DNA of 36,163 nt from Deltaproteobacteria bacterium (lineage in GTDB: Bacteria; Myxococcota_A; UBA9042): contig VGRO01000040.1 in assembly GCA_016875335.1 (NCBI GenBank), forward strand, positions 1 through 36,163, written 5' to 3'. The translations under genes were made by a program, and so were the position numbers. This document shows positions 27,474-35,394 of this stretch, piece by piece. The notes under the pieces were generated by a model. The model did no database searches. It was not told the origin of the DNA and worked only from the letters and a program-made list of their open reading frames with translations. The stretch's first letter is position 1, and each line of letters begins with the position of its first letter.

Positions 27474-29454
27474 AGCCCACCACCATGTCGGCCGGGTAGT
27501 CGTTGTAGTTGGCGTTGCCGACCGTGGCGGACCAGATTTCGCTGCCGCCCGGCTTGAGCTTTTTGACCACGAGGTCAGCCGACGACTTGTAGGCCGACAC
27601 CAGCACGTAGACGTTGCCGTCGGCGGCCGGTGCGATGGCCTCCGCGTAGGTGACGTCGGTCAGTTGCTTTTCCCAGTTCTGGCTGCCGGTTTCGTCCAGT
27701 TGCAGGATCCAGCCTTTCTGGTAGGTGGTCGAGCTTACCGTGTATTTGTATTCGCCAGCGACCAGGTACCCGGTCTTGTTGGCGGCCAGGCCCCAGCCGT
27801 ATTCGCTGTACGACGACGCGCCGAGGAACTTCTCCCACAGCACGGCGCCATTGGCGTCGAGCTTGAGGACCCACAACTGCATGCCGCCTGCCGACTGGTA
27901 CGAGTAGCCCGTGAACACGAAATTGCCGTCGTTGCCGATGACGCCGTAGCGCAGCGAGTTGTCGTTGGAATTGCCGTAGGTTTTCTCCCACAGCACGTTG
28001 CCGTCCTGGTCGGTCTTGATGATCCAGCCGTCCTCGTAGCCGGCGCCCTTGCTCTTGGTGGTGCCGTACAGCAGCCACCCGCCGCTGACCGGCAGCGCCC
28101 CGCGGATGCCATCGGTGCCGGCCCCGCCGTAGGTCTCTTCCCAGCCCGGCGCGGTGTCGGCCACGCACTTGCCGGCCACACACACGTCGCACGATCCCGG
28201 CTTGCCGCACGGGTTGGCGTTGGGGGTGTGCTGGCAGGCGCCCGCCTTGCACGCGTCGTCGGTGCACTCGTTGCTGTCGTCGCAGACCTTGGCCTGGCCC
28301 TTGCAGACCCCGCCCGTGCAGGTGTCGCTGACGGTGCAGCCGTCGCCGTCGTCGCACGCCTTGCTGTTGGCCACGAACGCGCAGCCGGTGGACAGGCAGG
28401 TGTTGTCGGTGCACGGGTTGCCGTCGTCGCAGACCTTGACCTTGCCCGCGCACTTGCCCCCGCCGCACGCGTCGCCATCGGTGCATGCGTCCTTGTCGTC
28501 GCAGGGCTTGGTGTTGGCGACGTAGCTGCAATTGCCGGCATCACACTTGTCGTCGGTGCACGGGTTGTCGTCGCTGCACTGCTTGCCTACGCCCGCACAT
28601 TTGCCGGCCGCGCACGCGTCGTTGTTGGTGCAGTTGTTGCCGTCGTCGCAGGGGCCGTCCTTGAGCACCCAAACACACCCTTTGGCCGGGTCGCAACTGT
28701 CGATCGTGCACACGTTCTGGTCGTCGCAGTTGACGGCCTTGCCCGGCGCGCACTTGCCGTCCTTGCACACGTCGCCGTCGGTGCACGCGGTGCCGTCCGT
28801 GCAGGTGCCAGTTTGGGCGGCGTGGATGCATGCGCCGTCCTTGCAACTGTCGGCGGTGCAGGTCTGCGCGTCGTCGCAGTTCTTGGGCTTGCCGAGGCAC
28901 GCGCCAGCGGCGCAGATGTCGCCCTCGCTGCACGCATCCTTGTCGTCGCAGGCCGCGGTATTGTTGGCGGTCTGGCAGCCGAGCTTGCTGTCGCAGCTAT
29001 CGTTGGTGCACGGGTTCTTGTCGTCGCAGACCTTTGCCGGACCCGGTTTGCACGCGCCCGCCTCGCACACGTCGCCCTCGGTGCAGACGTTGCCGTCGTC
29101 GCACGACTTGCCGGCGTCGTAGCCGCTGCCGTCGGCCTTGCACCCGAACGACTTGCCGCCAGCGCACACCGCCGACACGCACAGCTTGGGCACGCACGCT
29201 CCGGCCTGGCAGTAGTTGCCGTCCTTGCAGTCGTTGGAGCTGGCGCACTCGGCGCACACGCCCTTTTGCTGATCGCAGACCGCCGGGCACTCCTTGCTGG
29301 TCTTGCACGGGGTGACCGCCACGCACTTGTGGTCCTGGCACTTGCCCTTGTCGCAGTCCAGGTCGCTGGCGCAGTCGGCGCACACGCCTTCGGTCTTGTC
29401 GCAGACCTGGTTGGCGGCCTTGCAGTCGGTGTCGCTCTTGCAGACTTTGCTCAC
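27472..29454 (-). CDS. Cys-rich repeat and propeller-like segment of an interrupted surface lipoprotein
   Basis: 660 residues from GTG 29454. The first ~430 residues contain about nine copies of a disulfide-rich unit of the form 'CDDkNpCTxDxCxxgxCxxxxxxxPC' seen in myxobacterial surface proteins. Then come about four 40-50-residue repeats of the 'ETYGG... GW iiKTDqdGnvlWEKTYG' type, which fold as propeller-like blades. It has no signal peptide of its own: the frame is open upstream through a single TAG (29472-29470) into the lipoprotein-signal ORF at 30045, so this is most likely the middle of one gene. The stop at 27472-27474 is a TAG made at the junction with the hairpin insertion. Binding or adhesion outside the cell is inferred. 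Confidence 0.7.
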   Translation of the reverse strand: MSKVCKSDTDCKAANQVCDKTEGVCADCASDLDCDKGKCQDHKCVAVTPCKTSKECPAVCDQQKGVCAECASSNDCKDGNYCQAGACVPKLCVSAVCAGGKSFGCKADGSGYDAGKSCDDGNVCTEGDVCEAGACKPGPAKVCDDKNPCTNDSCDSKLGCQTANNTAACDDKDACSEGDICAAGACLGKPKNCDDAQTCTADSCKDGACIHAAQTGTCTDGTACTDGDVCKDGKCAPGKAVNCDDQNVCTIDSCDPAKGCVWVLKDGPCDDGNNCTNNDACAAGKCAGVGKQCSDDNPCTDDKCDAGNCSYVANTKPCDDKDACTDGDACGGGKCAGKVKVCDDGNPCTDNTCLSTGCAFVANSKACDDGDGCTVSDTCTGGVCKGQAKVCDDSNECTDDACKAGACQHTPNANPCGKPGSCDVCVAGKCVADTAPGWEETYGGAGTDGIRGALPVSGGWLLYGTTKSKGAGYEDGWIIKTDQDGNVLWEKTYGNSNDNSLRYGVIGNDGNFVFTGYSYQSAGGMQLWVLKLDANGAVLWEKFLGASSYSEYGWGLAANKTGYLVAGEYKYTVSSTTYQKGWILQLDETGSQNWEKQLTDVTYAEAIAPAADGNVYVLVSAYKSSADLVVKKLKPGGSEIWSATVGNANYNDYPADMVVG

Positions 29455-29469
29455 TTTGCAAGCCTTGGC

Positions 29470-30045
29470 CTAGCACAGCTCGCCAGCGACGCAGTCTTTG
29501 CTCGACAGGCACAACACGCAACTGTGGCTGGCCAGATCGCACTTTTTGCCGGTGCCGGCGCCGGCGCAGTCGTCGTCGGTGTCGCAAGGGGCCGCGAGCC
29601 CTGGTTTGGGGGGATCGACGGGCACGTCGGGGCTGGCGTCCGTCGCATCGGTCGGCGCGGTGTCCGCCGCTGTCTCCGCCGTCGCATCGGCCACCCCGTC
29701 CGGCGCCGCGTCGGCGCTGCTGTCGGTCGCAGTGACCTCTTCGCTGTCGGCGAGGGCATCCGTTGGGGTTGCGTCGGTCGCTACGGCGTCGGCGATCGCG
29801 GTGTCGGGCACGATCGCTGTATCGGGGCTGGTGGAGGCCTCCGATGCGCCGTCGGCCGTGACGTCGTCGGTGCCGGCCGGGGTCAGGTCAGCCACAACTG
29901 CGTTGTCGGCCCCGGTGTCGGCCGCACCGCCCACCGTGGGGACGGGCGCGGTGTTGCCGACGCAGGCCGCAGCCGCGATTGCCGTACCGCCCAGCAGGAT
30001 GGCCCGCGCTGGCGGGCAGCACCGAGAAATAATTTGAAAATTCAT
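29470..30045 (-). CDS. N-terminal segment of a Cys-rich lipoprotein, ended by an in-frame TAG
   Basis: 191 residues from ATG 30045. Signal peptide with lipobox AIAAAAC (Cys28), then about 90 residues of Asp/Ala/Thr/Ser-rich unstructured linker (DATPTDALADSEEVTATDSS type), then the first Cys-rich unit (CDTDDDCAGAGTGKKCDLASHSC). It ends SKDCVAGELC followed by TAG, but the same frame continues after the stop as AKACKVSKVCKSDTDC with the expected Cys spacing. A single base change (for example CAG or AAG to TAG) explains the break. Alone it would yield a secreted linker with a cut Cys domain. The next frame has its own GTG but no export signal. A sequencing error is a serious alternative. Confidence 0.7.
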   Translation of the reverse strand: MNFQIISRCCPPARAILLGGTAIAAAACVGNTAPVPTVGGAADTGADNAVVADLTPAGTDDVTADGASEASTSPDTAIVPDTAIADAVATDATPTDALADSEEVTATDSSADAAPDGVADATAETAADTAPTDATDASPDVPVDPPKPGLAAPCDTDDDCAGAGTGKKCDLASHSCVLCLSSKDCVAGELC

Positions 30046-30082
30046 TGGATTGACTTTACGGCCGGCGACCGCGGGGCGCGGT

Positions 30083-30110
30083 ATTTTACGGTATCCGCGA
30101 GCGCTGGCAA
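30083..30110 (-). promoter_or_regulatory. Sigma70-like promoter of the Cys-rich lipoprotein
   Basis: TTGCCA (30110-30105) and TAAAAT (30088-30083) on the minus strand are separated by 16 bp, giving an mRNA start about 30 bp before the ATG at 30045. Confidence 0.5.
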
Positions 30111-30209
30111 GCGGTTTTCGTCGGCGCAAGGGCTGCAACCTTGGCAAACTTTGGACCTTCTCGGCGAGCGCCCCCGCGCCGCGCTTTTCGAAGGGGGCCG
30201 CGAAATCCG

Positions 30210-30238
30210 TTGACCGCACGGACCCCTTGCCCTAAAAT
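30210..30238 (+). promoter_or_regulatory. Sigma70-like promoter of rplC
   Basis: TTGACC (30210-30215) and TAAAAT (30233-30238) with an exact 17-bp spacer make the best consensus promoter in the window. Transcription would start near 30245, leaving a leader of about 137 bases before the rplC ATG, long enough for ribosomal-protein autoregulation; no structure is assigned. The remainder of the 336-bp intergenic stretch 30046-30381 shows only the opposing lipoprotein promoter. Confidence 0.65.
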
Positions 30239-30381
30239 CCCGCCCCCCTCGACCGCCCCCTCGCGGGTCGGCGACCGGGGCGAACCGATGCACGGGCGGC
30301 AACGAGGCCGCGCCGGGCCGAGCGGTTCGGGAGTCGTTGCGGGCTGGTGCGACGAGCGGTCGCCCCCGCGTGGAGTAGGCC

Positions 30382-31041
30382 ATGGCCAAGGGCTTGTTGG
30401 GCCGCAAAGTCGGCATGACGCAGGTGTTCGGAACCGAGGGACAGAAGTACGCGGTGACGGTGCTCGAAGTGGGACCGTGCCCGGTGGTCGCCGTCAAGAG
30501 CGCGGCCGGCAAGGATGGCTACAACGCCGTGGCCATCGGCTTCGGCGAGAAGAAAGCCAAACATGTCAACAAGCCGCGCGCCGGCTTCTTCTCAAGCATC
30601 GGCCAGGCGCCGCTCGGCGAGGTGCGCGAGATGCGCGTGTCGGCCGACGACGTGGCGCAGATCGAGGTGGGCGTCGTGCTGACGGCCGACGTGTTCCAGG
30701 CCGGCCAGAAAGTCGACGTGGTCGCCCAGACCAAGGGCCGCGGTTTCACCGGCGTCATCAAGCGCCACAACTTCCACATGCCCAAGGAGACCCACGGCAC
30801 CCACGAGGTGTTCCGCCACGGCGGATCGCTCGGCACCCGCACCACGCCCGGTCGCGTGTGGCTGAACAAGAAGATGGCCGGCCACTACGGCGACGAGCGC
30901 GTGACCATCCAGAATCTGACCGTGGTGCAGGTCGAGAGCGACAAGAACCTCGTGGTCGTCAAGGGCAGCGTGCCCGGTCCGAACGGGGGGCTGGTGTGGA
31001 TCCAAGAGGCCGCGCGCACCCAGAAGCAACCCAAGGCGTAG
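30382..31041 (+). CDS. rplC: 50S ribosomal protein L3
   Basis: Large-subunit protein that binds 23S rRNA near the peptidyl transferase centre and helps start 50S assembly. The 219-aa protein has the usual length, begins MAKGLLGRKVGMTQVF, and carries the extension-loop block KGRGFTGVIKRHNF...HGTHEVFRHGGSLGTRTTPGRVWLNKKMAGHYG, including the Gln/His loop region modified in some bacteria. GGAG lies 6 bases before the ATG. In most bacteria rplC sits in the S10 operon between rpsJ and rplD; here a Cys-rich lipoprotein is upstream (divergent) and a short unknown gene downstream. It is either a relocated single gene or a second copy. Its own strong promoter fits independent expression. Confidence 0.96.
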   Translation: MAKGLLGRKVGMTQVFGTEGQKYAVTVLEVGPCPVVAVKSAAGKDGYNAVAIGFGEKKAKHVNKPRAGFFSSIGQAPLGEVREMRVSADDVAQIEVGVVLTADVFQAGQKVDVVAQTKGRGFTGVIKRHNFHMPKETHGTHEVFRHGGSLGTRTTPGRVWLNKKMAGHYGDERVTIQNLTVVQVESDKNLVVVKGSVPGPNGGLVWIQEAARTQKQPKA

Positions 31042-31076
31042 CACCCGCCCGCCTCCGCTGCCGCGAGCCACTGCCC

Positions 31077-31472
31077 ATGCCGCCGGCCATGTTCAAGAAG
31101 CGCACCGGGACGGGCGAATTCTACGCCGTCAACCTGCCGCGCAAGATGCGTCATCGCCTGATGCGGGGCGTGGTGCGGTCGAACTTTCCGCGCGGCGACA
31201 ACACCAAGCGACCGTGGCTGAGCGATCAGGACACCATCGAGTTCGATTTCACCGAGATCCTGCGGCAGACCGAGCAGCAATGGCACGAGATGCTCGACTC
31301 GTTCGCGTGGATCGGCGACGTGGTCACCTTCTGTCTGCGTCGCCGCCAGCACATGTCAGACCAGACCCGCGAAGACGCCGACGGATGGATCGAGTGGTTC
31401 CTGGTGCTGCACACCGTCGGCTTGCTCGACCGCCGCGGAACGTGGTTGGGGCCGGGGCTCGCCCAGTCCTGA
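31077..31472 (+). CDS. Small protein of unknown function
   Basis: 131 aa from ATG 31077 (a second Met four codons later is possible), 35 bp after rplC. No signal peptide or membrane helix. The sequence is charged and aromatic: FYAVNLPRKMRHRLMRGVV, then DFTEILRQTEQQWHEMLDSF and GWIEWFLVLHTVGLLD, mostly helical. No family is recognised. The first residues (MFKKRTGTGEF) are basic, which would fit an RNA- or ribosome-associated role beside rplC, but this is only contextual. It stops with TGA 24 bp from the convergent radical SAM gene. Confidence 0.65.
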   Translation: MPPAMFKKRTGTGEFYAVNLPRKMRHRLMRGVVRSNFPRGDNTKRPWLSDQDTIEFDFTEILRQTEQQWHEMLDSFAWIGDVVTFCLRRRQHMSDQTREDADGWIEWFLVLHTVGLLDRRGTWLGPGLAQS

Positions 31473-31496
31473 GGCCACCCGCAGCGGCTGTGCGTT

Positions 31497-32816
31497 TCAG
31501 GCCGCGGCCGCCGCCCGTCCCTGCGGCGTGGGACCTGCCCGGCCCATGCGCGTGCGCGGCGGGTTGAAATAGCCAAAGCGCAGCTTGGGGTAGCGCTGGC
31601 GCAGTTCGGCGATCAACGCCAGCACGCCCAGGGGCTCGCGCACGGCGTCGTCGGGTAGCACCCGCAAGTACAACTCTGGATCGATGTTGAGGTTGCGCAA
31701 CTGGACCAAGTCAACCCCGCGGTCCAGCAGCGCGCACAGCGCCTCGATCTCAGCGCGCGTGTCTGATACGCCCGGAAACACGAAGTAGTTGAGCGACACG
31801 TACTTGCCGCGCGCCTTCATTTCGTCGAGCGACTGCACCACATGGCGGAATTCGTAGCCGCGCGGCTTGTAGTAGGCGTGGTAGAGGGCCGGCCGTGCCG
31901 AATTGAGCGAAATTCGGATGCTGTCCAAGCCGGCGTCGGCGAGGCGCGCGACGATGCGCGGCAGGCTGGCGTTGCTGTTCAGGTTGACGATGCCGGCCTG
32001 GGTGCGGGCGCGGATGCCGGCCACCGTTTCTTCGAGGACCTTGGGTTGCAAGAGCGGTTCGCCCTCGCAGCCTTGGCCAAAGCTGACCACGCCATTGGGC
32101 ACGCGCGCCAGATGCAAGCACGCCAACTCAATCAGGTCCTGGGCGCGAGACGCCACCTGGATGCGGTCGTGGTTGGCGGCAAAGCTGCTGCCGCTCTGGT
32201 CCGAGATGCAGCCTACGCAGGCGGCGTTGCACTGGGTCGCGGCCGGCATCGGCGCTTCCCAGCGGCCCAGGAAGAAGTTCTGGGCGGCGCGGCAGTGGTA
32301 GACCAGGGCGCAGTGCTCGACATGGGCGATGGCGCGGTTGTCGGGGTGCGCCGCGCGCAACAGGTCCACCCCGGTCTGCACCAGCCGCATGTCGAAGCGA
32401 TAGGGGTCTTGCCGCGGGTCCGCATCGACGCGCACCGCTGGCACCACGAAGCGGCCATTCTTCCAGCCGACGGCGGTGTAGGCGTAGAGCGTCAGTTCCG
32501 GCGCATCGGGCCGGGTGTCGTAGGCCGGGTGCAGCAGTCGCGCGTACGCCGGCGCCACGAACGCCGCCACGGTCTGCAAGATGCCGGTGTCGGCGTCCCC
32601 TTCGACTTCCACCGCCTCTTGGTGCCGCAGGTCGAGCGCGTAGGGGATGCGCCCGGGCAGCACGAACAGGTCCGATCCCTTGGGCAGGGCGATGAGTTCG
32701 GTGTCGGCCGGCTGGCGCCACGCTTCGCCGTCCCAGCCGAGCAAAGCCAGGGTCGGGTGGTCGAAGATGCGGCCTTGGGCGTCGGCGACCACCGCGCGGG
32801 CAAACCTGTCGGGCAT
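31497..32816 (-). CDS. Radical SAM protein with a long N-terminal extension
   Basis: A 439-aa protein with the 4Fe-4S/SAM motif CNAACVGC at 196-203 (CX3CX2C). SAM-binding elements follow: GQGCEGEPLL (the GGE-like segment), NLNSNASLP, and SIRISLNSARPALYHAYYKPRGYEF. Conserved YVSLNYFVFPGVSDTRAEIEAL and the C-terminal LRNLNIDPELYLRVLP complete the TIM barrel. No SPASM-type Cys-rich domain follows. The first 190 residues are an unusual extension without a family match, with a HCALVYHC pair of cysteines at 169 and 175. The substrate is unknown. The start is 14 bp after the barrel protein gene stop, so the two are probably co-transcribed. Confidence 0.85.
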   Translation of the reverse strand: MPDRFARAVVADAQGRIFDHPTLALLGWDGEAWRQPADTELIALPKGSDLFVLPGRIPYALDLRHQEAVEVEGDADTGILQTVAAFVAPAYARLLHPAYDTRPDAPELTLYAYTAVGWKNGRFVVPAVRVDADPRQDPYRFDMRLVQTGVDLLRAAHPDNRAIAHVEHCALVYHCRAAQNFFLGRWEAPMPAATQCNAACVGCISDQSGSSFAANHDRIQVASRAQDLIELACLHLARVPNGVVSFGQGCEGEPLLQPKVLEETVAGIRARTQAGIVNLNSNASLPRIVARLADAGLDSIRISLNSARPALYHAYYKPRGYEFRHVVQSLDEMKARGKYVSLNYFVFPGVSDTRAEIEALCALLDRGVDLVQLRNLNIDPELYLRVLPDDAVREPLGVLALIAELRQRYPKLRFGYFNPPRTRMGRAGPTPQGRAAAAA

Positions 32817-32830
32817 GGGCGAATTCCGGG

Positions 32831-34051
32831 CTACAAGGTCAGTTGGGCGTTGAGCAGGACGTTGAAACTGGCCGGCGAGCCGAGGTTCAGGCCGCCCACC
32901 GGCACCGCGTCGCCGTCGCCCGGCTTGGCCACGGGGGCCTGCACGGCCGCGCCGATGCGCACTTTGCGCAAGTTCAGGCGCAGACCGCCGGTGATGAGCC
33001 ACACGTTGTGGTAGCTCTTGCTGTTCTTGATGTTCCACATCGCGTCGACTTCGACCGAGACGCCGATGGCGCCAAGATCGGCCACAGCGCCCACGCCGGT
33101 GTGCAGGTAGCGCAAAAGGCGCAGGTCGTTCAGCGGGTTGCTGTCGCGGTTGCGCGGGCTGCTCGGTCGCAGCTCGACGAATTCGCCGCGGGCGACCAGA
33201 TCCACCAGGCCGATTTCGCCGCCAAAAACGCCGTATCCGGTCCAGCTCATATAGTCGCTCAAATAACGCGGCGCGGCCAACGGGTTCGACAGCGTGATGG
33301 TGCTGCTGTCTTCGGAACCCAGCGGCGCCCACACCGACCCGCCGAGCGCGAACCCGAACGCCTTGCCGCTGCCGCCGAGCGAGCCGCCCAGCCGCACGTC
33401 GGCGCCCGGGTTGCCGAGCACCATCGTTGTGGATTTGCTTTGGGTGTAGAAGCCGGCGATCGGCACCTGCCCGGTCAGTTGCACGGGGCCGATGTTCAGG
33501 CCGGCGTAGGGCTCGAGCGCAAAGGTCGTCGTCGGCTCCGGGGCGTTGTAGTACTCGACGATGGTGGCGAGCATCCTGAGTTTTTCGGGCGTTACCTGGT
33601 TCAGGCCCTGCTCGGCTTCGGAGCTCCATTTGCCCTGGGCCTGCAACTCGGCCTTGAGTTGGGCCTTGAACTGGTCGATCTGGCCCGAGTCGGCCATCTT
33701 CTTGACCTCCTTGGGGTCCACGTATTGCACGTAGTCGACCACGCCCGCGGCGGCGGGATTCTGGGCTGTGTACTCGGCGACCTTCTTCTTGACCACGCTC
33801 TGCACCACGGCCTGCACCGGCGCAACCTGGAACTGGGCGCCGGCAAAAAAGCGGCGGTCCGACGGCGAGGGCTGGATCGTCTTGCCGACGAAAAGGTCGC
33901 CATTGGCAAACGGGTCGGCCGCTGCCGAGGAGGAAAGGGCCAGCGACAGGCACAGCGACAGACTCAGCGACAGACTCAGCGACAGACTCAGCGACAGACT
34001 CAGCGACAGACACAAGGGCAGGCAAAGCCAGGAACTCAAACGCAACTGCAA
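32831..34051 (-). CDS. Beta-barrel-like exported protein with repeat-encoded signal peptide
   Basis: A 406-aa exported protein. The start is TTG at 34051 (AGG 6 bases before it). The signal peptide is MQLRLSSWLCLPL, then 24 residues made only of Leu, Ser and two Cys (CLSL, four SLSL units, CLSL), then ALSSSAAA and cleavage before DPF. The mature N-terminal third is helical and charged (KKKVAEYTAQNP, EVKKMADSGQIDQFKAQLKAEL). From about residue 180 it is rich in amphipathic strands with Gly/aromatic turns, ending VLLNAQLTL with the C-terminal hydrophobic residue pattern of outer-membrane barrels. No family is recognised. The signal peptide core is encoded by a 12-bp tandem repeat, described separately. 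It lies between a TPR protein and the radical SAM gene. Confidence 0.72.
   Translation of the reverse strand: MQLRLSSWLCLPLCLSLSLSLSLSLSLSLSLSLCLSLALSSSAAADPFANGDLFVGKTIQPSPSDRRFFAGAQFQVAPVQAVVQSVVKKKVAEYTAQNPAAAGVVDYVQYVDPKEVKKMADSGQIDQFKAQLKAELQAQGKWSSEAEQGLNQVTPEKLRMLATIVEYYNAPEPTTTFALEPYAGLNIGPVQLTGQVPIAGFYTQSKSTTMVLGNPGADVRLGGSLGGSGKAFGFALGGSVWAPLGSEDSSTITLSNPLAAPRYLSDYMSWTGYGVFGGEIGLVDLVARGEFVELRPSSPRNRDSNPLNDLRLLRYLHTGVGAVADLGAIGVSVEVDAMWNIKNSKSYHNVWLITGGLRLNLRKVRIGAAVQAPVAKPGDGDAVPVGGLNLGSPASFNVLLNAQLTL
33941..34012 (+). repeat. 12-bp tandem repeat within a signal-peptide coding region
   Basis: Six head-to-tail 12-bp units: CAGCGACAGGCA, four perfect CAGCGACAGACT copies, then CAGCGACAGACA. 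On the coding strand each unit encodes four residues (SLSL or CLSL), so unit gain or loss alters the hydrophobic core without changing the frame. Confidence 0.85.
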
Positions 34052-34137
34052 GGCAGACCTCGCGCGGCGGTCAGGCCGCAGCGCAAAAGCGTAGGCGTCG
34101 CGGCCGAGGCGCGCAAATGGCCGCAGCCGCAACCGGC

Positions 34138-35394
34138 CTACCAATGGCCGCCGAGTACAATCGAGGCGCCTGATGCTGCGGGCGCCACCCACACCACCGC
34201 CGGCCTGGGGCCGCTGTCGCGCAGCAACCACCACAGTCCTCCGGCCACCACGGCCGCCCCGCCGGTGCCGGCGAGCGACCAGCCCACGGCCTTGCGCTCG
34301 CCGATCGACCGCGCCTTGGTCTGGGCGTCGAGGTAGCCCATGGCGATGTAGGCCTTGGGGTCGGCCTCGACCACGCCCCAGGTCTGCCTGCGCAGTTCCG
34401 CCTCGTCGGTCGCAGCGCCGGCCAGCCAGTAGCTGCCCATGCCGGCCAGCGCCGCACCGCCCAGCACCGTCGCCAGGGGCCCCCAGGCAAAACCGGGGCC
34501 CTCGGCGCCGGACAGGTCGTACTGCACCACCTTGCGCGGTGGCGGCTCCTTGACTCCGCGTTCGCTGTCGGCGGGGCGATCGCCCTCGGCGGCCTGCTTG
34601 TCGCGGCGGTCGCGGTCGGCCTTTTCCCGAGCGGCTCGTTCTGCTTGAGCGGCCTGCGCGGCCAAGCGGTCCTGCTCGGCTTTTTCGCGGGCTGCGGCCT
34701 CGGCCCGGCTGGCCTCTTCGGCCCGCTGGCGCTCGGCTTCCAGGGCTTTTTCGCGTTCGCGCTGCTGCTTTTGCGCCTCGGCGTCGGCATTGCTGGCGCC
34801 GAGCGCTGCCAACCGCCGCAGTGCCGCGCGGGCCTCGGCCGAGTCGGCGGTGGAGAGGCGCAACACCTCGCGGTAGGCCGCCACGGCCTCGGCTGCCATG
34901 CCGCCCTTGTCGGCCAGTTCCGCCGCCACCACCCACACGCGCAGGTCGTCCGGCAGGATGCGGGCGGCCGCCGCCGCGTGACGGTAGCCGAGCGCCGGGT
35001 CGGGAGCCTCTTGCGCCCGCCGCAGCAGGGCCTTGACGCGTTCGCGCTGAACGTCGTCCAGGTGGCCGCGCGCCTGCGTCAACTTGTCCTCGGCGCCTTT
35101 GGGGTTGGCCAGGAAGGCCTCGTAGCGCTGCGCGGCGTCGTCGTAAAGCCCGGCCTTGTGGCAAGCGCGCGCCGAACTATACAGCCACCCGCCCTGATTG
35201 GGTTGGACCTGCCACGCCTGGTAGAAAAGGCGCGCGGCGTTCTCGAAATCGCCTTTCTCGTAGGCAGCCTTGGCCGTCGCCGCGGTCTTTTCGGCCGCCT
35301 GGGCGGTCTTCTCGGCCGCGCGCGCTGGCGCTGGCGCCCACGGGCAGGCGCACGCCAGCGCCGCGACCACAGCCCAAGCGCGCGCGTTAGTCAT
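34138..35394 (-). CDS. TPR/coiled-coil exported protein with two C-terminal membrane segments
   Basis: 418 aa. Signal peptide MTNARAWAVVAALACACPWAPAPARA, then a TPR-like region (KAAYEKGDFENAARLFYQAWQVQPNQGG and AEAVAAYREVLRLSTADSAEA). A charged coiled coil at about 200-275 is built of Glu/Ala/Arg/Lys heptads (ALEAERQRAEEASRAEAAAR). Two hydrophobic segments follow near the C-terminus (GPLATVLGGAALAGMGSYWLAG; GWSLAGTGGAAVVAGGLWWLL). Multidomain proteins of this form are common in Myxococcota and their job is mostly unknown. The ATG at 35394 overlaps the stop of the upstream gene by 8 bases, showing co-translation. It stops with TAG, 87 bp before the barrel gene start. Confidence 0.75.
   Translation of the reverse strand: MTNARAWAVVAALACACPWAPAPARAAEKTAQAAEKTAATAKAAYEKGDFENAARLFYQAWQVQPNQGGWLYSSARACHKAGLYDDAAQRYEAFLANPKGAEDKLTQARGHLDDVQRERVKALLRRAQEAPDPALGYRHAAAAARILPDDLRVWVVAAELADKGGMAAEAVAAYREVLRLSTADSAEARAALRRLAALGASNADAEAQKQQREREKALEAERQRAEEASRAEAAAREKAEQDRLAAQAAQAERAAREKADRDRRDKQAAEGDRPADSERGVKEPPPRKVVQYDLSGAEGPGFAWGPLATVLGGAALAGMGSYWLAGAATDEAELRRQTWGVVEADPKAYIAMGYLDAQTKARSIGERKAVGWSLAGTGGAAVVAGGLWWLLRDSGPRPAVVWVAPAASGASIVLGGHW

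Noticed and set aside
26428-30045. Genome-wide TAG recoding as the reason for the two in-frame TAG codons
   Set aside because: TAG is the ordinary stop of the NFACT, lysC, cdaR, cdaA, mutase, 17096 and 34138 genes, so general reassignment is very unlikely; readthrough specific to one gene remains only a possibility.
33941-34012. A short CRISPR-like array
   Set aside because: The units are directly adjacent with no spacers and are in frame within a coding sequence.
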